A DNA stretch of 64,000 nt from Megachile rotundata (Eukaryota > Arthropoda > Insecta > Hymenoptera > Megachilidae), in the NCBI RefSeq assembly GCF_050947335.1, contig NW_027473480.1:186001-250000 (forward strand), given 5' to 3'. The notes under the pieces are model-generated. The model did no database searches, had not been told where the DNA came from, and saw only the letters and a program-made list of their open reading frames with translations. Below, one piece after another: positions 44,238 to 57,635 of the stretch; positions within the stretch are counted from its first letter, which is position 1; each line of letters opens with the position of its first letter. The translations under genes and the position numbers were made by a program.

Positions 44238-46820
44238 ACTTAGTATTCTTATTTTTATCAACCTAACTCATATTATTAGCCATATTATGCTTAAATGATC
44301 GATAGAACGACAATTACTATACTTATTGCTCTTATTATTATGAATCTAACTCATATTATTAACCATATTATGCAGATATGATCGATAGAACGACAATTAC
44401 TATACTTATTACTCATATCATTATCGATCTAACTCATATTATTAGCCATATTATGCTTATATGATCGACAGAACGACAATTACTATACTTATTACACACA
44501 CTGTTATCAATCTAACTCATATTATTAACCATATTATGCTAATTTGATCGATAGAACGACAATCACTATACTTATTACTCTTATTATTATGAATCTGACT
44601 CATATTACTAACCATATTATGCAGATATGATCGATAGAACTACAATTACTATACTCATTACTCTTATTATTATCAATCTAACTCATATTATTAGCCATAT
44701 TATGCTTATATGATCGATAGAACGACAATTATTATACTTGTTACTCTTATTATTATCAATCTAACTCATATTACCAGCCATATTATGCTTAAATGATCGA
44801 TAGAACGACAATTACTATACTTATTACTCTTATTATTATCAATCTATCTCATATTCTTAGCCATATTATGCTTATATGATCGATAGAACGGCAATTACTG
44901 TACTCACTACTCTTATTATTATCGATCTAACTCATACTATTAGCCAAATTATGCTTATATTATCGATAGAACGACAATTACTGTACTTATTACTGTTATT
45001 ATTATCAATTTAACTCATATTATTAGCCATATTATGCTTAAATGATCGATAGAACGACAATTACTATAATTATTACTATTATTATTATCAATCTTACTCA
45101 TATTATTAGCTATATTATGCATATTTGATCGATAGAACGACAATTACTGTACTTATTACTCTTATCATTATCGATCTAACTCATATTATTAGCCATATTA
45201 TGCTTATATTATCGATAGAGCGACAATTACTGTACTTATTACTGTTATTATTATCAATCTAACTCATATTATTAGCCATATTATGCTTAAATGATCGATA
45301 GAACGACAATTACTATACTTATTACTCTCATTATTATCAATCTAACTCATATTATTAGCCATATTATGCTTGAATGATCGATAGAACGACAATTACTATA
45401 CTTATTACTCTTATTATTATGAATCTAACTCATATTATTAACCATATTATGCAGATATGATCGATAGAACTACAATTACTATACCCATGACTCTTATTAT
45501 TGTCAATCTAACTCATATTATTAGCCATATTACGCTTATATGATCGATAGAACGACAATTACTATACTTATTACTCTTATTATTATCAATCTAACTCATA
45601 TTATTAGCCATATTATGCAGATATGGTCGATAGAACGACAATTACTACACTTATTACTATTATTATTATCAATCTTACTCATATTATTAGCCATATTATG
45701 CTTATATGATCGATAGAACGACAATTACTATACTTATTACTCTTATTATTATCAATCTAACTCATATTATTAACCATATTATGCTTGTATGATCGATAGA
45801 ACGACAATTACTATACTTATTATTCTTATTTTTATCTACCTAACTCATATTATTAGCCATATTATGCTTAAATGATCGATAGAACGACAATTACTATACT
45901 TATTACTCTTATTATTATCAATCTAACTCATATTACTAGCCATATTATGCTTAAATGATCGATAGAACGACAATTACTGTACTTATTACTCATATCATTA
46001 TCGATCTAACTCATATTATTAGCCATATTATGCTTATATTATCGATAGAACGACAATTACTGTACTTATTACTCTTATTGTTATCAATCTAACTCATATT
46101 ATTAACCATATTATGCTTACATGATCGATAGAACGACAATTACTGTACTTATTACTCATATCATTATCGATCTAACTCATATTATTAGCCATATTATGCT
46201 TATATGATCGATAGAACGACAATTACTATACTTATTATTCTTATTTTTATCAACCTAACTCATATTATTAGCCATATTATGCTTAAATGATCGATAGAAC
46301 GACAATTACTATACTTATTGCTCTTATTATTATGAATCTAACTCATATTATTAACCATATTATGCAGATATGATCGATAGAACGACAATTACTATACTTA
46401 TTACTCATATCATTATCGATCTAACTCATATTATTAGCCATATTATGCTTATATGATCGACAGAACGACAATTACTATACTTATTACACACACTGTTATC
46501 AATCTAACTCATATTATTAACCATATTATGCTAATTTGATCGATAGAACAACAATCACTATACTTATTACTCTTATTATTATCAATCTAACTCATATTAT
46601 TAGCCGTATTATGCTTAAATGATCGATAGAACGACAATTACTATACTTGTTACTCTTATTATTATCAATCTAACTCATATTATTAGCCATATTATGCTTA
46701 TATGGTCGACAGAACGACAATTACTATACTTAGTATTCTTATTTTTATCAACCTAACTCATATTATTAGCCATATTATACTTAAATGATCGATAGAACGA
46801 CAATTACTGTACTTATTACA
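44238..46820 (+). repeat. 36-monomer duplication of the right zone, unit 2
   Basis: This is the second unit, matching until about 46820, where CTCTTATCATTATCG of unit 1 is replaced by ACACTCACTATTATC. Much of it also follows the order of about 4740-6720 in the left zone, roughly 39.68 kb away (CAATTATTATACTTG at 5045 and 44725). Confidence 0.8.
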
Positions 46821-49800
46821 CTCACTATTATCAATCTAACTCATATCATTAACAATATTATGCAGATATGATCGATAGCACGACATTTACTATACTTATT
46901 ACTCTTATTATTATCAACATAAACTCATATTATTAGCCATATTATGCTTATATGATCGATAGAACGACAATTACTATACTTATTACTCTTATTATTATCA
47001 ATCTAACTCATATTATTAGCCATATTATGCTTATATGATCGATAGAACGACAATTACTGTACTTGTTACTCTTATTATTATCAATCTAACTCATATTACC
47101 AGCCATATTATGCTTAAATGATCGATAGAACGACAATTACTATACTTATTACTCTTATTATTATCAACCTAACTCATATTATTAGCCATATTATGCTTAT
47201 ATTATCGATAGAACGACAATTAATGTACTTATTACTGTTATTATTATCAATCTAACTCATATTATTAGCCATATTATGCTTATATGATCGACAGAACGAC
47301 AATTACTGTACTTATTACACTTACTATTATCAACCTAACTCATATTATTAGCCATATTATGCTTATATGATCGATAGAACGACAATTACTATACCTATTA
47401 CTCATACTATTATCAATCTAACTCATATTATTAGCCATATTATGCTTATATGATCGATAGAACGACAATTACTGTACTTATTACTCATATCATTATCGAT
47501 CTAACTCATATTATTAGCCATATTATGCTTATATTATCGATAGAACGACAATTACTGTACTTATTACTCTTATTCTTATCAATCTAACTCATATTATTAA
47601 CCATATTATGCAGATATGATCGATAGCACGACATTTACTATACTTAATACTCCTATTATTATCAACCTAACTCATATCATTAGCCGTATTATGCTTAAAT
47701 GATCGATAGAACGACAATTACTATACTTATTACTCTCATTATTATCAATCTAACTCATATTATTACCCATATTATGCTTATATGATCGACAGAACGACAA
47801 TTACTGTACTCACTACTCTTATTATTATCGATCTAACTCATACTATTAGCCAAATTATGCTTATATTATCGATAGAACGACAATTACTGTACTTATTACT
47901 GTTATTATTATCAATTTAACTCATATTATTAGCCATATTATGCTTAAATGATCGATAGAACGACAATTACTATACTTATTACTATTATTATTATCAATCT
48001 TACTCATATTATTAGCTATATTATGCATATATGATCGATAGAACGACAATTACTGTACTTACTACTCTTACCATTATCGATCTAACTCATATTATTAGCC
48101 ATATTATGCTTATATGATCGATAGAACTACAATTACTATACCCATTACTCTTATTATTGTCAATCTAACTCATATTATTAGCCATACTATGCTTATATGA
48201 TCGATAGAACGACAGTTACTATACTTATTACTCTTATTATTATCAATCTAACTCATATTATTAGCCATATTATGCAGATATGATCGATAGAACGACAATT
48301 ACTACACTTATTACTATTATTATTATCAATCTTACTCATATTATTAGCCATATTATGCTTATATGATCGATAGAACGACAATTACTATACTTATTACTCT
48401 TATTATTATCAATCTAACTCATATTATTAACCATATTATGCTTGTATGATCGATAGAACGACAATTACTATACTTATTATTCTTATTTTTATCTACCTAA
48501 CTCATATTATTAGCCATATTATGCCTAAATGATCGATAGAACGACAATTACTATACTTATTACTCTTATTATTATCAATCTAACTCATATTACTAGCCAT
48601 ATTATCCTTAAGTGATCGATAGAACGACAATTACTATACTTATTACTCTTATTATTATGAATCTAACTCATATTATTAACCATATTATGCAGATATGATC
48701 GATAGAACTACAATTACTATACCCATTACTCTTATTATTGTCAATCTAACTCATATTATTAGCCATATTATGCTTATATGATCGATAGAACGACAATTAC
48801 TATACTTATTACTCTTATTATTATCAATCTAACTCATATTATTAGCCATATTATGCAGATATGGTCGATAGAACGACAATTACTACACTTATTACTATTA
48901 TTATTATCAATCTTACTCATATTATTAGCCATATTATGCTTATATGATCGATAGAACGACAATTACTATACTTATTACTCTTATTATTATCAATCTAACT
49001 CATATTATTAACCATATTATGCTTGTATGATCGATAGAACGACAATTACTATACTTATTATTCTTATTTTTATCTACCTAACTCATATTATTAGCCATAT
49101 TATGCTTAAATGATCGCTAGAACGACAATTACTATACTTATTACTGTTATTATTATCAATCTAACTCATATTACTAGCCATATTATGCTTAAATGATCGA
49201 TAGAACGACAATTACTGTACTTATTACTCATATCATTATCGATCTAACTCATATTATTAGCCATATTATGCTTATATTATCGATAGAACGACAATTACTG
49301 TACTTATTACTCTTATTGTTATCAATCTAACTCATATTATTAACCATATTATGCTTATATGATCGATAGAACGACAATTACTGTACTTATTACTCATATC
49401 ATTATCGATCTAACTCATATTATTAGCCATATTATGCTTATATGATCGATAGAACGACAATTACTATACTTATTATTCTTATTTTTATCAACCTAACTCA
49501 TATTATTAGCCATATTATGCTTAAATGATCGATAGAACGACAATTACTATACTTATTGCTCTTATTATTATGAATCTAACTCATATTATTAACCATATTA
49601 TGCAGATATGATCGATAGAACGACAATTACTATACTTATTACTCATATCATTATCGATCTAACTCATATTATTAGCCATATTATGCTTATATGATCGACA
49701 GAACGACAATTACTATACTTATTACACACACTGTTATCAATCTAACTCATATTATTAAACATATTATGCTAATTTGATCGATAGAACCACAATCACTATA

Positions 49801-52797
49801 CTTATTACTCTTATTATTATCAATCTAACTCATATTATTAGCCGTATTATGCTTAAATGATCGATAGAACGACAATTACTATACTTATTCCTCTTATTAT
49901 TATCAATCTAACTCATATTATTAGCCATATTTTGCTTATATGGTCGACAGAACGACAATTACTATACTTAGTATTCTTATTTTTATCAACCTAACTCATA
50001 TTATTAGCCATATTATACTTAAATGATCGATAGAACGACAATTACTGTACTTATTACACTCACTATTATCAATCTAACTCATATTATTAACAATATTATG
50101 CAGATATGATCGATAGCACGACATTTACTATACTTATTACTCTTATTATTATCAACATAAACTCATATTATTAGCCATATTATGCTTATATGATCGATAG
50201 AACGACAATTACTATACTTATTACTCTTATTATTATCAATCCAACTCATATTATTAACCATATTATGCTTATATGATCGATAGAACGACAGTTACTATAC
50301 TTATTACTCTTATTATTATCAATCTAACTTATATTACTAGCCATATTATGATTAAATGATCGATAGAACGACAATGACTATACTTATTACTCTTATTATT
50401 ATCAATCTAACTCATATTATTAGCCATATTATGCTTATATGATCGATAGAACGACAATTACTATACTTGTTACTCTTATTATTATCAATCTAACTCATAT
50501 TACCAGCCATATTATGCTTAAATGATCGATAGAACGACAATTACTTTACTTATTACTCTTATTATTATCAACCTAACTCATATTATTAGCCATATTATGC
50601 TTATATTATCGATAGAACGACAATTAATGTACTTATTACTGTTATTATTATCAATCTAACTCATATTATTAGCCATATTATGCTTATATGATCGACAGAA
50701 CGACAATTACTGTACTTATTACACTTACTATTATCAACCTAACTCATATTATTAGCCATATTATGCTTATATGATCGATAGAACGACAATTACTATACCT
50801 ATTACTCATACTATTATCAATCTAACTCATATTATTAGCCATATTATGCTTATATGATCGATAGAACGACAATTACTGTACTTATTACTCATATCATTAT
50901 CGATCTAACTCATATTATTAGCCATATTATGCTTATATTATCGATAGAACGACAATTACTGTACTTATTACTCTTATTCTTATCAATCTAACTCATATTA
51001 TTAACCATATTATGCAGATATGATCGATAGCACGACATTTACTATACTTAATACTCCTATTATTATCAACCTAACTCATATCATTAGCCGTATTATGCTT
51101 AAATGATCGATAGAACGACAATTACTATACTTATTACTCTCATTATTATCAATCTAACTCATATTATTACCCATATTATGCTTATATGATCGACAGAACG
51201 ACAATTACTGTACTCACTACTCTTATTATTATCGATCTAACTCATACTATTAGCCAAATTATGCTTGTATTATCGATAGAACGACAATTACTGTACTTAT
51301 TACTGTTATTATTATCAATTTAACTCATATTATTAGCCATATTATGCTTAAATGATCGATAGAATGACAATTACTATACTTATTACTATTATTATTATCA
51401 ATCTTACTCATATTATTAGCTATATTATGCATATATGATCGATAGAACGACAATTACTGTACTTACTACTCTTACCATTATCGATCTAACTCATATTATT
51501 AGCCATATTATGCTTATATGATCGATAGAACTACAATTACTATACCCATTACTCTTATTATTGTCAATCTAACTCATATTATTAGCCATACTATGCTTAT
51601 ATGATCGATAGAACGACAGTTACTATACTTATTACTCTTATTATTATCAATCTAACTCATATTATTAGCCATATTATGCAGATATGATCGATAGAACGAC
51701 AATTACTACACTTATTACTATTATTATTATCAATCTTACTCATATTATTAGCCATATTATGCTTATATGATCGATAGAACGACAATTACTATACTTATTA
51801 CTCTTATTATTATCAATCTAACTCATATTATTAACCATATTATGCTTGTATGATCGATAGAACGACAATTACTATACTTATTATTCTTATTTTTATCTAC
51901 CTAACTCATATTATTAGCCATATTATGCCTAAATGATCGATAGAACGACAATTACTATACTTATTACTCTTATTATTATCAATCTAACTCATATTACTAG
52001 CCATATTATCCTTAAGTGATCGATAGAACGACAATTACTGTACTTATTACTCATATCATTATCGATCTAACTCATATTATTAGCCATATTATGCTTATAT
52101 TATCGATAGAACGACAATTACTGTACTTATTACTCTTATTGTTATCAATCTAACTCATATTATTAACCATATTATGCTTATATGATCGATAGAACGACAA
52201 TTACTGTACTTATTACTCTTATTATTATTAATCTAACTCATATTATTAACCATATTATGCTAATATGATCGATAGAACGACAATTACTATACTTATTATT
52301 CTTATTTTTATCAACCTAACTCATATTATGAGCCATATTATGCTTAAATGATCGATAGAACGACAATTACTATACTTATTGCTCTTATTATTATGAATCT
52401 AACTTATATTATTAACCATATTATGCAGATATGATCGATAGAACGACAATTACTATACTTATTACTCATATCATTATCGATCTAACTCATATTATTAGCC
52501 ATATTATGCTTATATGATCGACAGAACGACAATTACTATACTTATTACACACACTGTTATCAATCTAACTCATATTATTAACCATATTATGCTAATTTGA
52601 TCGATAGAACGACAATCACTATACTTATTACTCTTATTATTATCAATCTAACTCATATTATTAGCCGTATTATGGTTAAATGATCGATAGAACGACAATT
52701 ACTATACTTATTACTCTTATTATTATCAATCTAACTCATATTATTCGCCATATTATGCTTATATGGTCGACAGAACGACAATTACTATACTTATTAT

Positions 52798-52882
52798 TCT
52801 TATTTTTATCAACCTAACTCATATTATTAGCCATATTATGCTTAATGATGATCGATAGAACGACAATTACTATACTTATTAC
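52798..52882 (+). repeat. 85-bp monomer (CTTAATGATGATCG)
   Basis: The usual CTTAAATGATCG reads CTTAATGATGATCG, two bases longer. The corresponding monomer of the second 43-monomer unit (about 56400) is normal, so the change is later than that duplication or is a sequence error. Confidence 0.85.
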
Positions 52883-53048
52883 TCTTATTATTATGAATCT
52901 GACTCATATTACTAACCATATTATGCAGATATGATCGATAGAACTACAATTACTATACTCATTACTCTTATTATTATCAATCTAACTCATATTATTAGCC
53001 ATATTATGCTTATATTATCGATAGAACGACAATTAATGTACTTATTAC

Positions 53049-53130
53049 TGTTATATTATCAATCTAACTCATATTATTAGCCATATTATGCTTATATGAT
53101 CGACAGAACGACAATTACTGTACTTATTAC
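53049..53130 (+). repeat. 82-bp monomer (CTGTTATATTATC)
   Basis: CTGTTATTATTATC has lost one base. The counterpart at about 56620 in the second 43-monomer unit has the normal length, so this change is private to unit 1. Confidence 0.85.
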
Positions 53131-54066
53131 ACTTACTATTATCAATCTAACTCATATTATTAGCCATATTATGCTTATATGATCGATAGAACGACAATTA
53201 CTATACCTATTACTCATACTATTATCAATCTAACTCATATTATTAGCCATATTATGCTTATATGATCGATAGAACGACAATTACTGTACTTATTACTCAT
53301 ATCATTATCGATCTAACTCATATTATTAGCCATATTATGCTTATATTATCGATAGAACGACAATTACTGTACTTATTACTCTTATTCTTATCAATCTAAC
53401 TCATATTATTAACCATATTATGCAGATATGATCGATAGCACGACAATTACTATAATTATTACTATTATTATTATCAATCTTACTCATATTATTAGCTATA
53501 TTATGCATATTTGATCGATAGAACGACAATTACTGTACTTATTACTCTTATCATTATCGATCTAACTCATATTATTAGCCATATTATGCTTATATTATCG
53601 ATAGAGCGACAATTACTGTACTTATTACTGTTATTATTATCAATCTAACTCATATTATTAGCCATATTATGCTTAAATGATAGATAGAACGACAATTACT
53701 ATACTTATTACTCTCATTATTATCAATCTAACTCATATTATTAGCCATATTATGCTTAAATGATCGATAGAACGACAATTACTATACTTATTACTCTTAT
53801 TATTATGAATCTAACTCATATTATTAACCATATTATGCAGATATGATCGATAGAACTACAATTACTATACCCATGACTCTTATTATTGTCAATCTAACTC
53901 ATATTATTAGCCATATTACGCTTATATGATCGATAGAACGACAATTACTATACTTATTACTCTTATTATTATCAATCTAACTCATATTATTAGCCATATT
54001 ATGCAGATATGGTCGATAGAACGACAATTACTACACTTATTACTATTATTATTATCAATCTTACTC

Positions 54067-57000
54067 ATATTACCAGCCATATTATGCTTAAATGATCGAT
54101 AGAACGACAATTACTTTACTTATTACTCTTATTATTATCAACCTAACTCATATTATTAGCCATATTATGCTTATATTATCGATAGAACGACAATTAATGT
54201 ACTTATTACTGTTATTATTATCAATCTAACTCATATTATTAGCCATATTATGCTTATATGATCGACAGAACGACAATTACTGTACTTATTACACTTACTA
54301 TTATCAACCTAACTCATATTATTAGCCATATTATGCTTATATGATCGATAGAACGACAATTACTATACCTATTACTCATACTATTATCAATCTAACTCAT
54401 ATTATTAGCCATATTATGCTTATATGATCGATAGAACGACAATTACTGTACTTATTACTCATATCATTATCGATCTAACTCATATTATTAGCCATATTAT
54501 GCTTATATTATCGATAGAACGACAATTACTGTACTTATTACTCTTATTCTTATCAATCTAACTCATATTATTAACCATATTATGCAGATATGATCGATAG
54601 CACGACATTTACTATACTTAATACTCCTATTATTATCAACCTAACTCATATCATTAGCCGTATTATGCTTAAATGATCGATAGAACGACAATTACTATAC
54701 TTATTACTCTCATTATTATCAATCTAACTCATATTATTACCCATATTATGCTTATATGATCGACAGAACGACAATTACTGTACTCACTACTCTTATTATT
54801 ATCGATCTAACTCATACTATTAGCCAAATTATGCTTGTATTATCGATAGAACGACAATTACTGTACTTATTACTGTTATTATTATCAATTTAACTCATAT
54901 TATTAGCCATATTATGCTTAAATGATCGATAGAATGACAATTACTATACTTATTACTATTATTATTATCAATCTTACTCATATTATTAGCTATATTATGC
55001 ATATATGATCGATAGAACGACAATTACTGTACTTACTACTCTTACCATTATCGATCTAACTCATATTATTAGCCATATTATGCTTATATGATCGATAGAA
55101 CTACAATTACTATACCCATTACTCTTATTATTGTCAATCTAACTCATATTATTAGCCATACTATGCTTATATGATCGATAGAACGACAGTTACTATACTT
55201 ATTACTCTTATTATTATCAATCTAACTCATATTATTAGCCATATTATGCAGATATGATCGATAGAACGACAATTACTACACTTATTACTATTATTATTAT
55301 CAATCTTACTCATATTATTAGCCATATTATGCTTATATGATCGATAGAACGACAATTACTATACTTATTACTCTTATTATTATCAATCTAACTCATATTA
55401 TTAACCATATTATGCTTGTATGATCGATAGAACGACAATTACTATACTTATTATTCTTATTTTATCTACCTAACTCATATTATTAGCCATATTATGCCTA
55501 AATGATCGATAGAACGACAATTACTATACTTATTACTCTTATTATTATCAATCTAACTCATATTACTAGCCATATTATCCTTAAGTGATCGATAGAACGA
55601 CAATTACTGTACTTATTACTCATATCATTATCGATCTAACTCATATTATTAGCCATATTATGCTTATATTATCGATAGAACGACAATTACTGTACTTATT
55701 ACTCTTATTGTTATCAATCTAACTCATATTATTAACCATATTATGCTTATATGATCGATAGAACGACAATTACTGTACTTATTACTCTTATTATTATTAA
55801 TCTAACTCATATTATTAACCATATTATGCTAATATGATCGATAGAACGACAATTACTATACTTATTATTCTTATTTTTATCAACCTAACTCATATTATGA
55901 GCCATATTATGCTTAAATGATCGATAGAACGACAATTACTATACTTATTGCTCTTATTATTATGAATCTAACTTATATTATTAACCATATTATGCAGATA
56001 TGATCGATAGAACGACAATTACTATACTTATTACTCATATCATTATCGATCTAACTCATATTATTAGCCATATTATGCTTATATGATCGACAGAACGACA
56101 ATTACTATACTTATTACACACACTGTTATCAATCTAACTCATATTATTAACCATATTATGCTAATTTGATCGATAGAACGACAATCACTATACTTATTAC
56201 TCTTATTATTATCAATCTAACTCATATTATTAGCCGTATTATGGTTAAATGATCGATAGAACGACAATTACTATACTTATTACTCTTATTATTATCAATC
56301 TAACTCATATTATTCGCCATATTATGCTTATATGGTCGACAGAACGACAATTACTATACTTATTATTCTTATTTTTATCAACCTAACTCATATTATTAGC
56401 CATATTATGCTTAAATGATCGATAGAACGACAATTACTATACTTATTACTCTTATTATTATGAATCTGACTCATATTACTAACCATATTATGCAGATATG
56501 ATCGATAGAACTACAATTACTATACTCATTACTCTTATTATTATCAATCTAACTCATATTATTAGCCATATTATGCTTATATTATCGATAGAACGACAAT
56601 TAATGTACTTATTACTGTTATTATTATCAATCTAACTCATATTATTAGCCATATTATGCTTATATGATCGACAGAACGACAATTACTGTACTTATTACAC
56701 TTACTATTATCAATCTAACTCATATTATTAGCCATATTATGCTTATATGATCGATAGAACGACAATTACTATACCTATTACTCATACTATTATCAATCTA
56801 ACTCATATTATTAGCCATATTATGCTTATATGATCGATAGAACGACAATTACTGTACTTATTACTCATATCATTATCGATCTAACTCATATTATTAGCCA
56901 TATTATGCTTATATTATCGATAGAACGACAATTACTGTACTTATTACTCTTATTCTTATCAATCTAACTCATATTATTAACCATATTATGCAGATATGAT

Positions 57001-57635
57001 CGATAGCACGACAATTACTATAATTATTACTATTATTATTATCAATCTTACTCATATTATTAGCTATATTATGCATATTTGATCGATAGAACGACAATTA
57101 CTGTACTTATTACTCTTATCATTATCGATCTAACTCATATTATTAGCCATATTATGCTTATATTATCGATAGAGCGACAATTACTGTACTTATTACTGTT
57201 ATTATTATCAATCTAACTCATATTATTAGCCATATTATGCTTAAATGATAGATAGAACGACAATTACTATACTTATTACTCTCATTATTATCAATCTAAC
57301 TCATATTATTAGCCATATTATGCTTAAATGATCGATAGAACGACAATTACTATACTTATTACTCTTATTATTATGAATCTAACTCATATTATTAACCATA
57401 TTATGCAGATATGATCGATAGAACTACAATTACTATACCCATGACTCTTATTATTGTCAATCTAACTCATATTATTAGCCATATTACGCTTATATGATCG
57501 ATAGAACGACAATTACTATACTTATTACTCTTATTATTATCAATCTAACTCATATTATTAGCCATATTATGCAGATATGGTCGATAGAACGACAATTACT
57601 ACACTTATTACTATTATTATTATCAATCTTACTCA
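54067..57635 (+). repeat. 43-monomer nested tandem duplication, unit 2
   Basis: This second unit starts at a crossover confined to 54062-54072: CAATCTTACTCATATTA from one monomer type is joined to CCAGCC from another. It carries its own private 82-bp monomer at 55455. AATGATAGATAG is shared by both units but absent from the parent at about 45296, so that mutation arose after the 101-monomer duplication and before this one. Confidence 0.9.
55455..55536 (+). repeat. 82-bp monomer (four-T run)
   Basis: The TTATTTTTATCTACC tract is one T shorter here (TTATTTTATCTACC). Its counterpart near 51886 in the first 43-monomer unit has five T. A homopolymer error in the sequence is a simple alternative. 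Confidence 0.85.

Larger units (their letters stand above)
45056..53441 (+). repeat. 101-monomer tandem duplication, original unit
   Basis: This 8386-bp stretch (101 monomers plus three extra bases) begins just before a CTATAATTATTAC monomer (45066). The same monomer reappears at 53452, now fused to a preceding TAGCACGAC box, which marks the crossover joint. The copy then follows this stretch in order, interrupted by the 43-monomer duplication. With that inserted unit the total step is 11954 bp, seen throughout 57010-62200 (for example ACCCATGACTC at 45484 and 57438, CATATCATTAACAAT at 46842 and 58796). Confidence 0.85.
50498..54066 (+). repeat. 43-monomer nested tandem duplication, unit 1
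   Basis: This unit of about 3.57 kb (43 x 83 = 3569) is followed directly by unit 2. Shared rare changes are CTTTACTTATTAC (about 50543 and 54113), GCTTGTATTATCG (about 51265 and 54835), GAATGACAA (about 51364 and 54934), TTATTCGCC (about 52742 and 56311) and AATGATAGATAG (about 53678 and 57246). It holds an 85-bp monomer at 52798 and an 82-bp monomer at 53049, both absent from unit 2. Confidence 0.9.
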
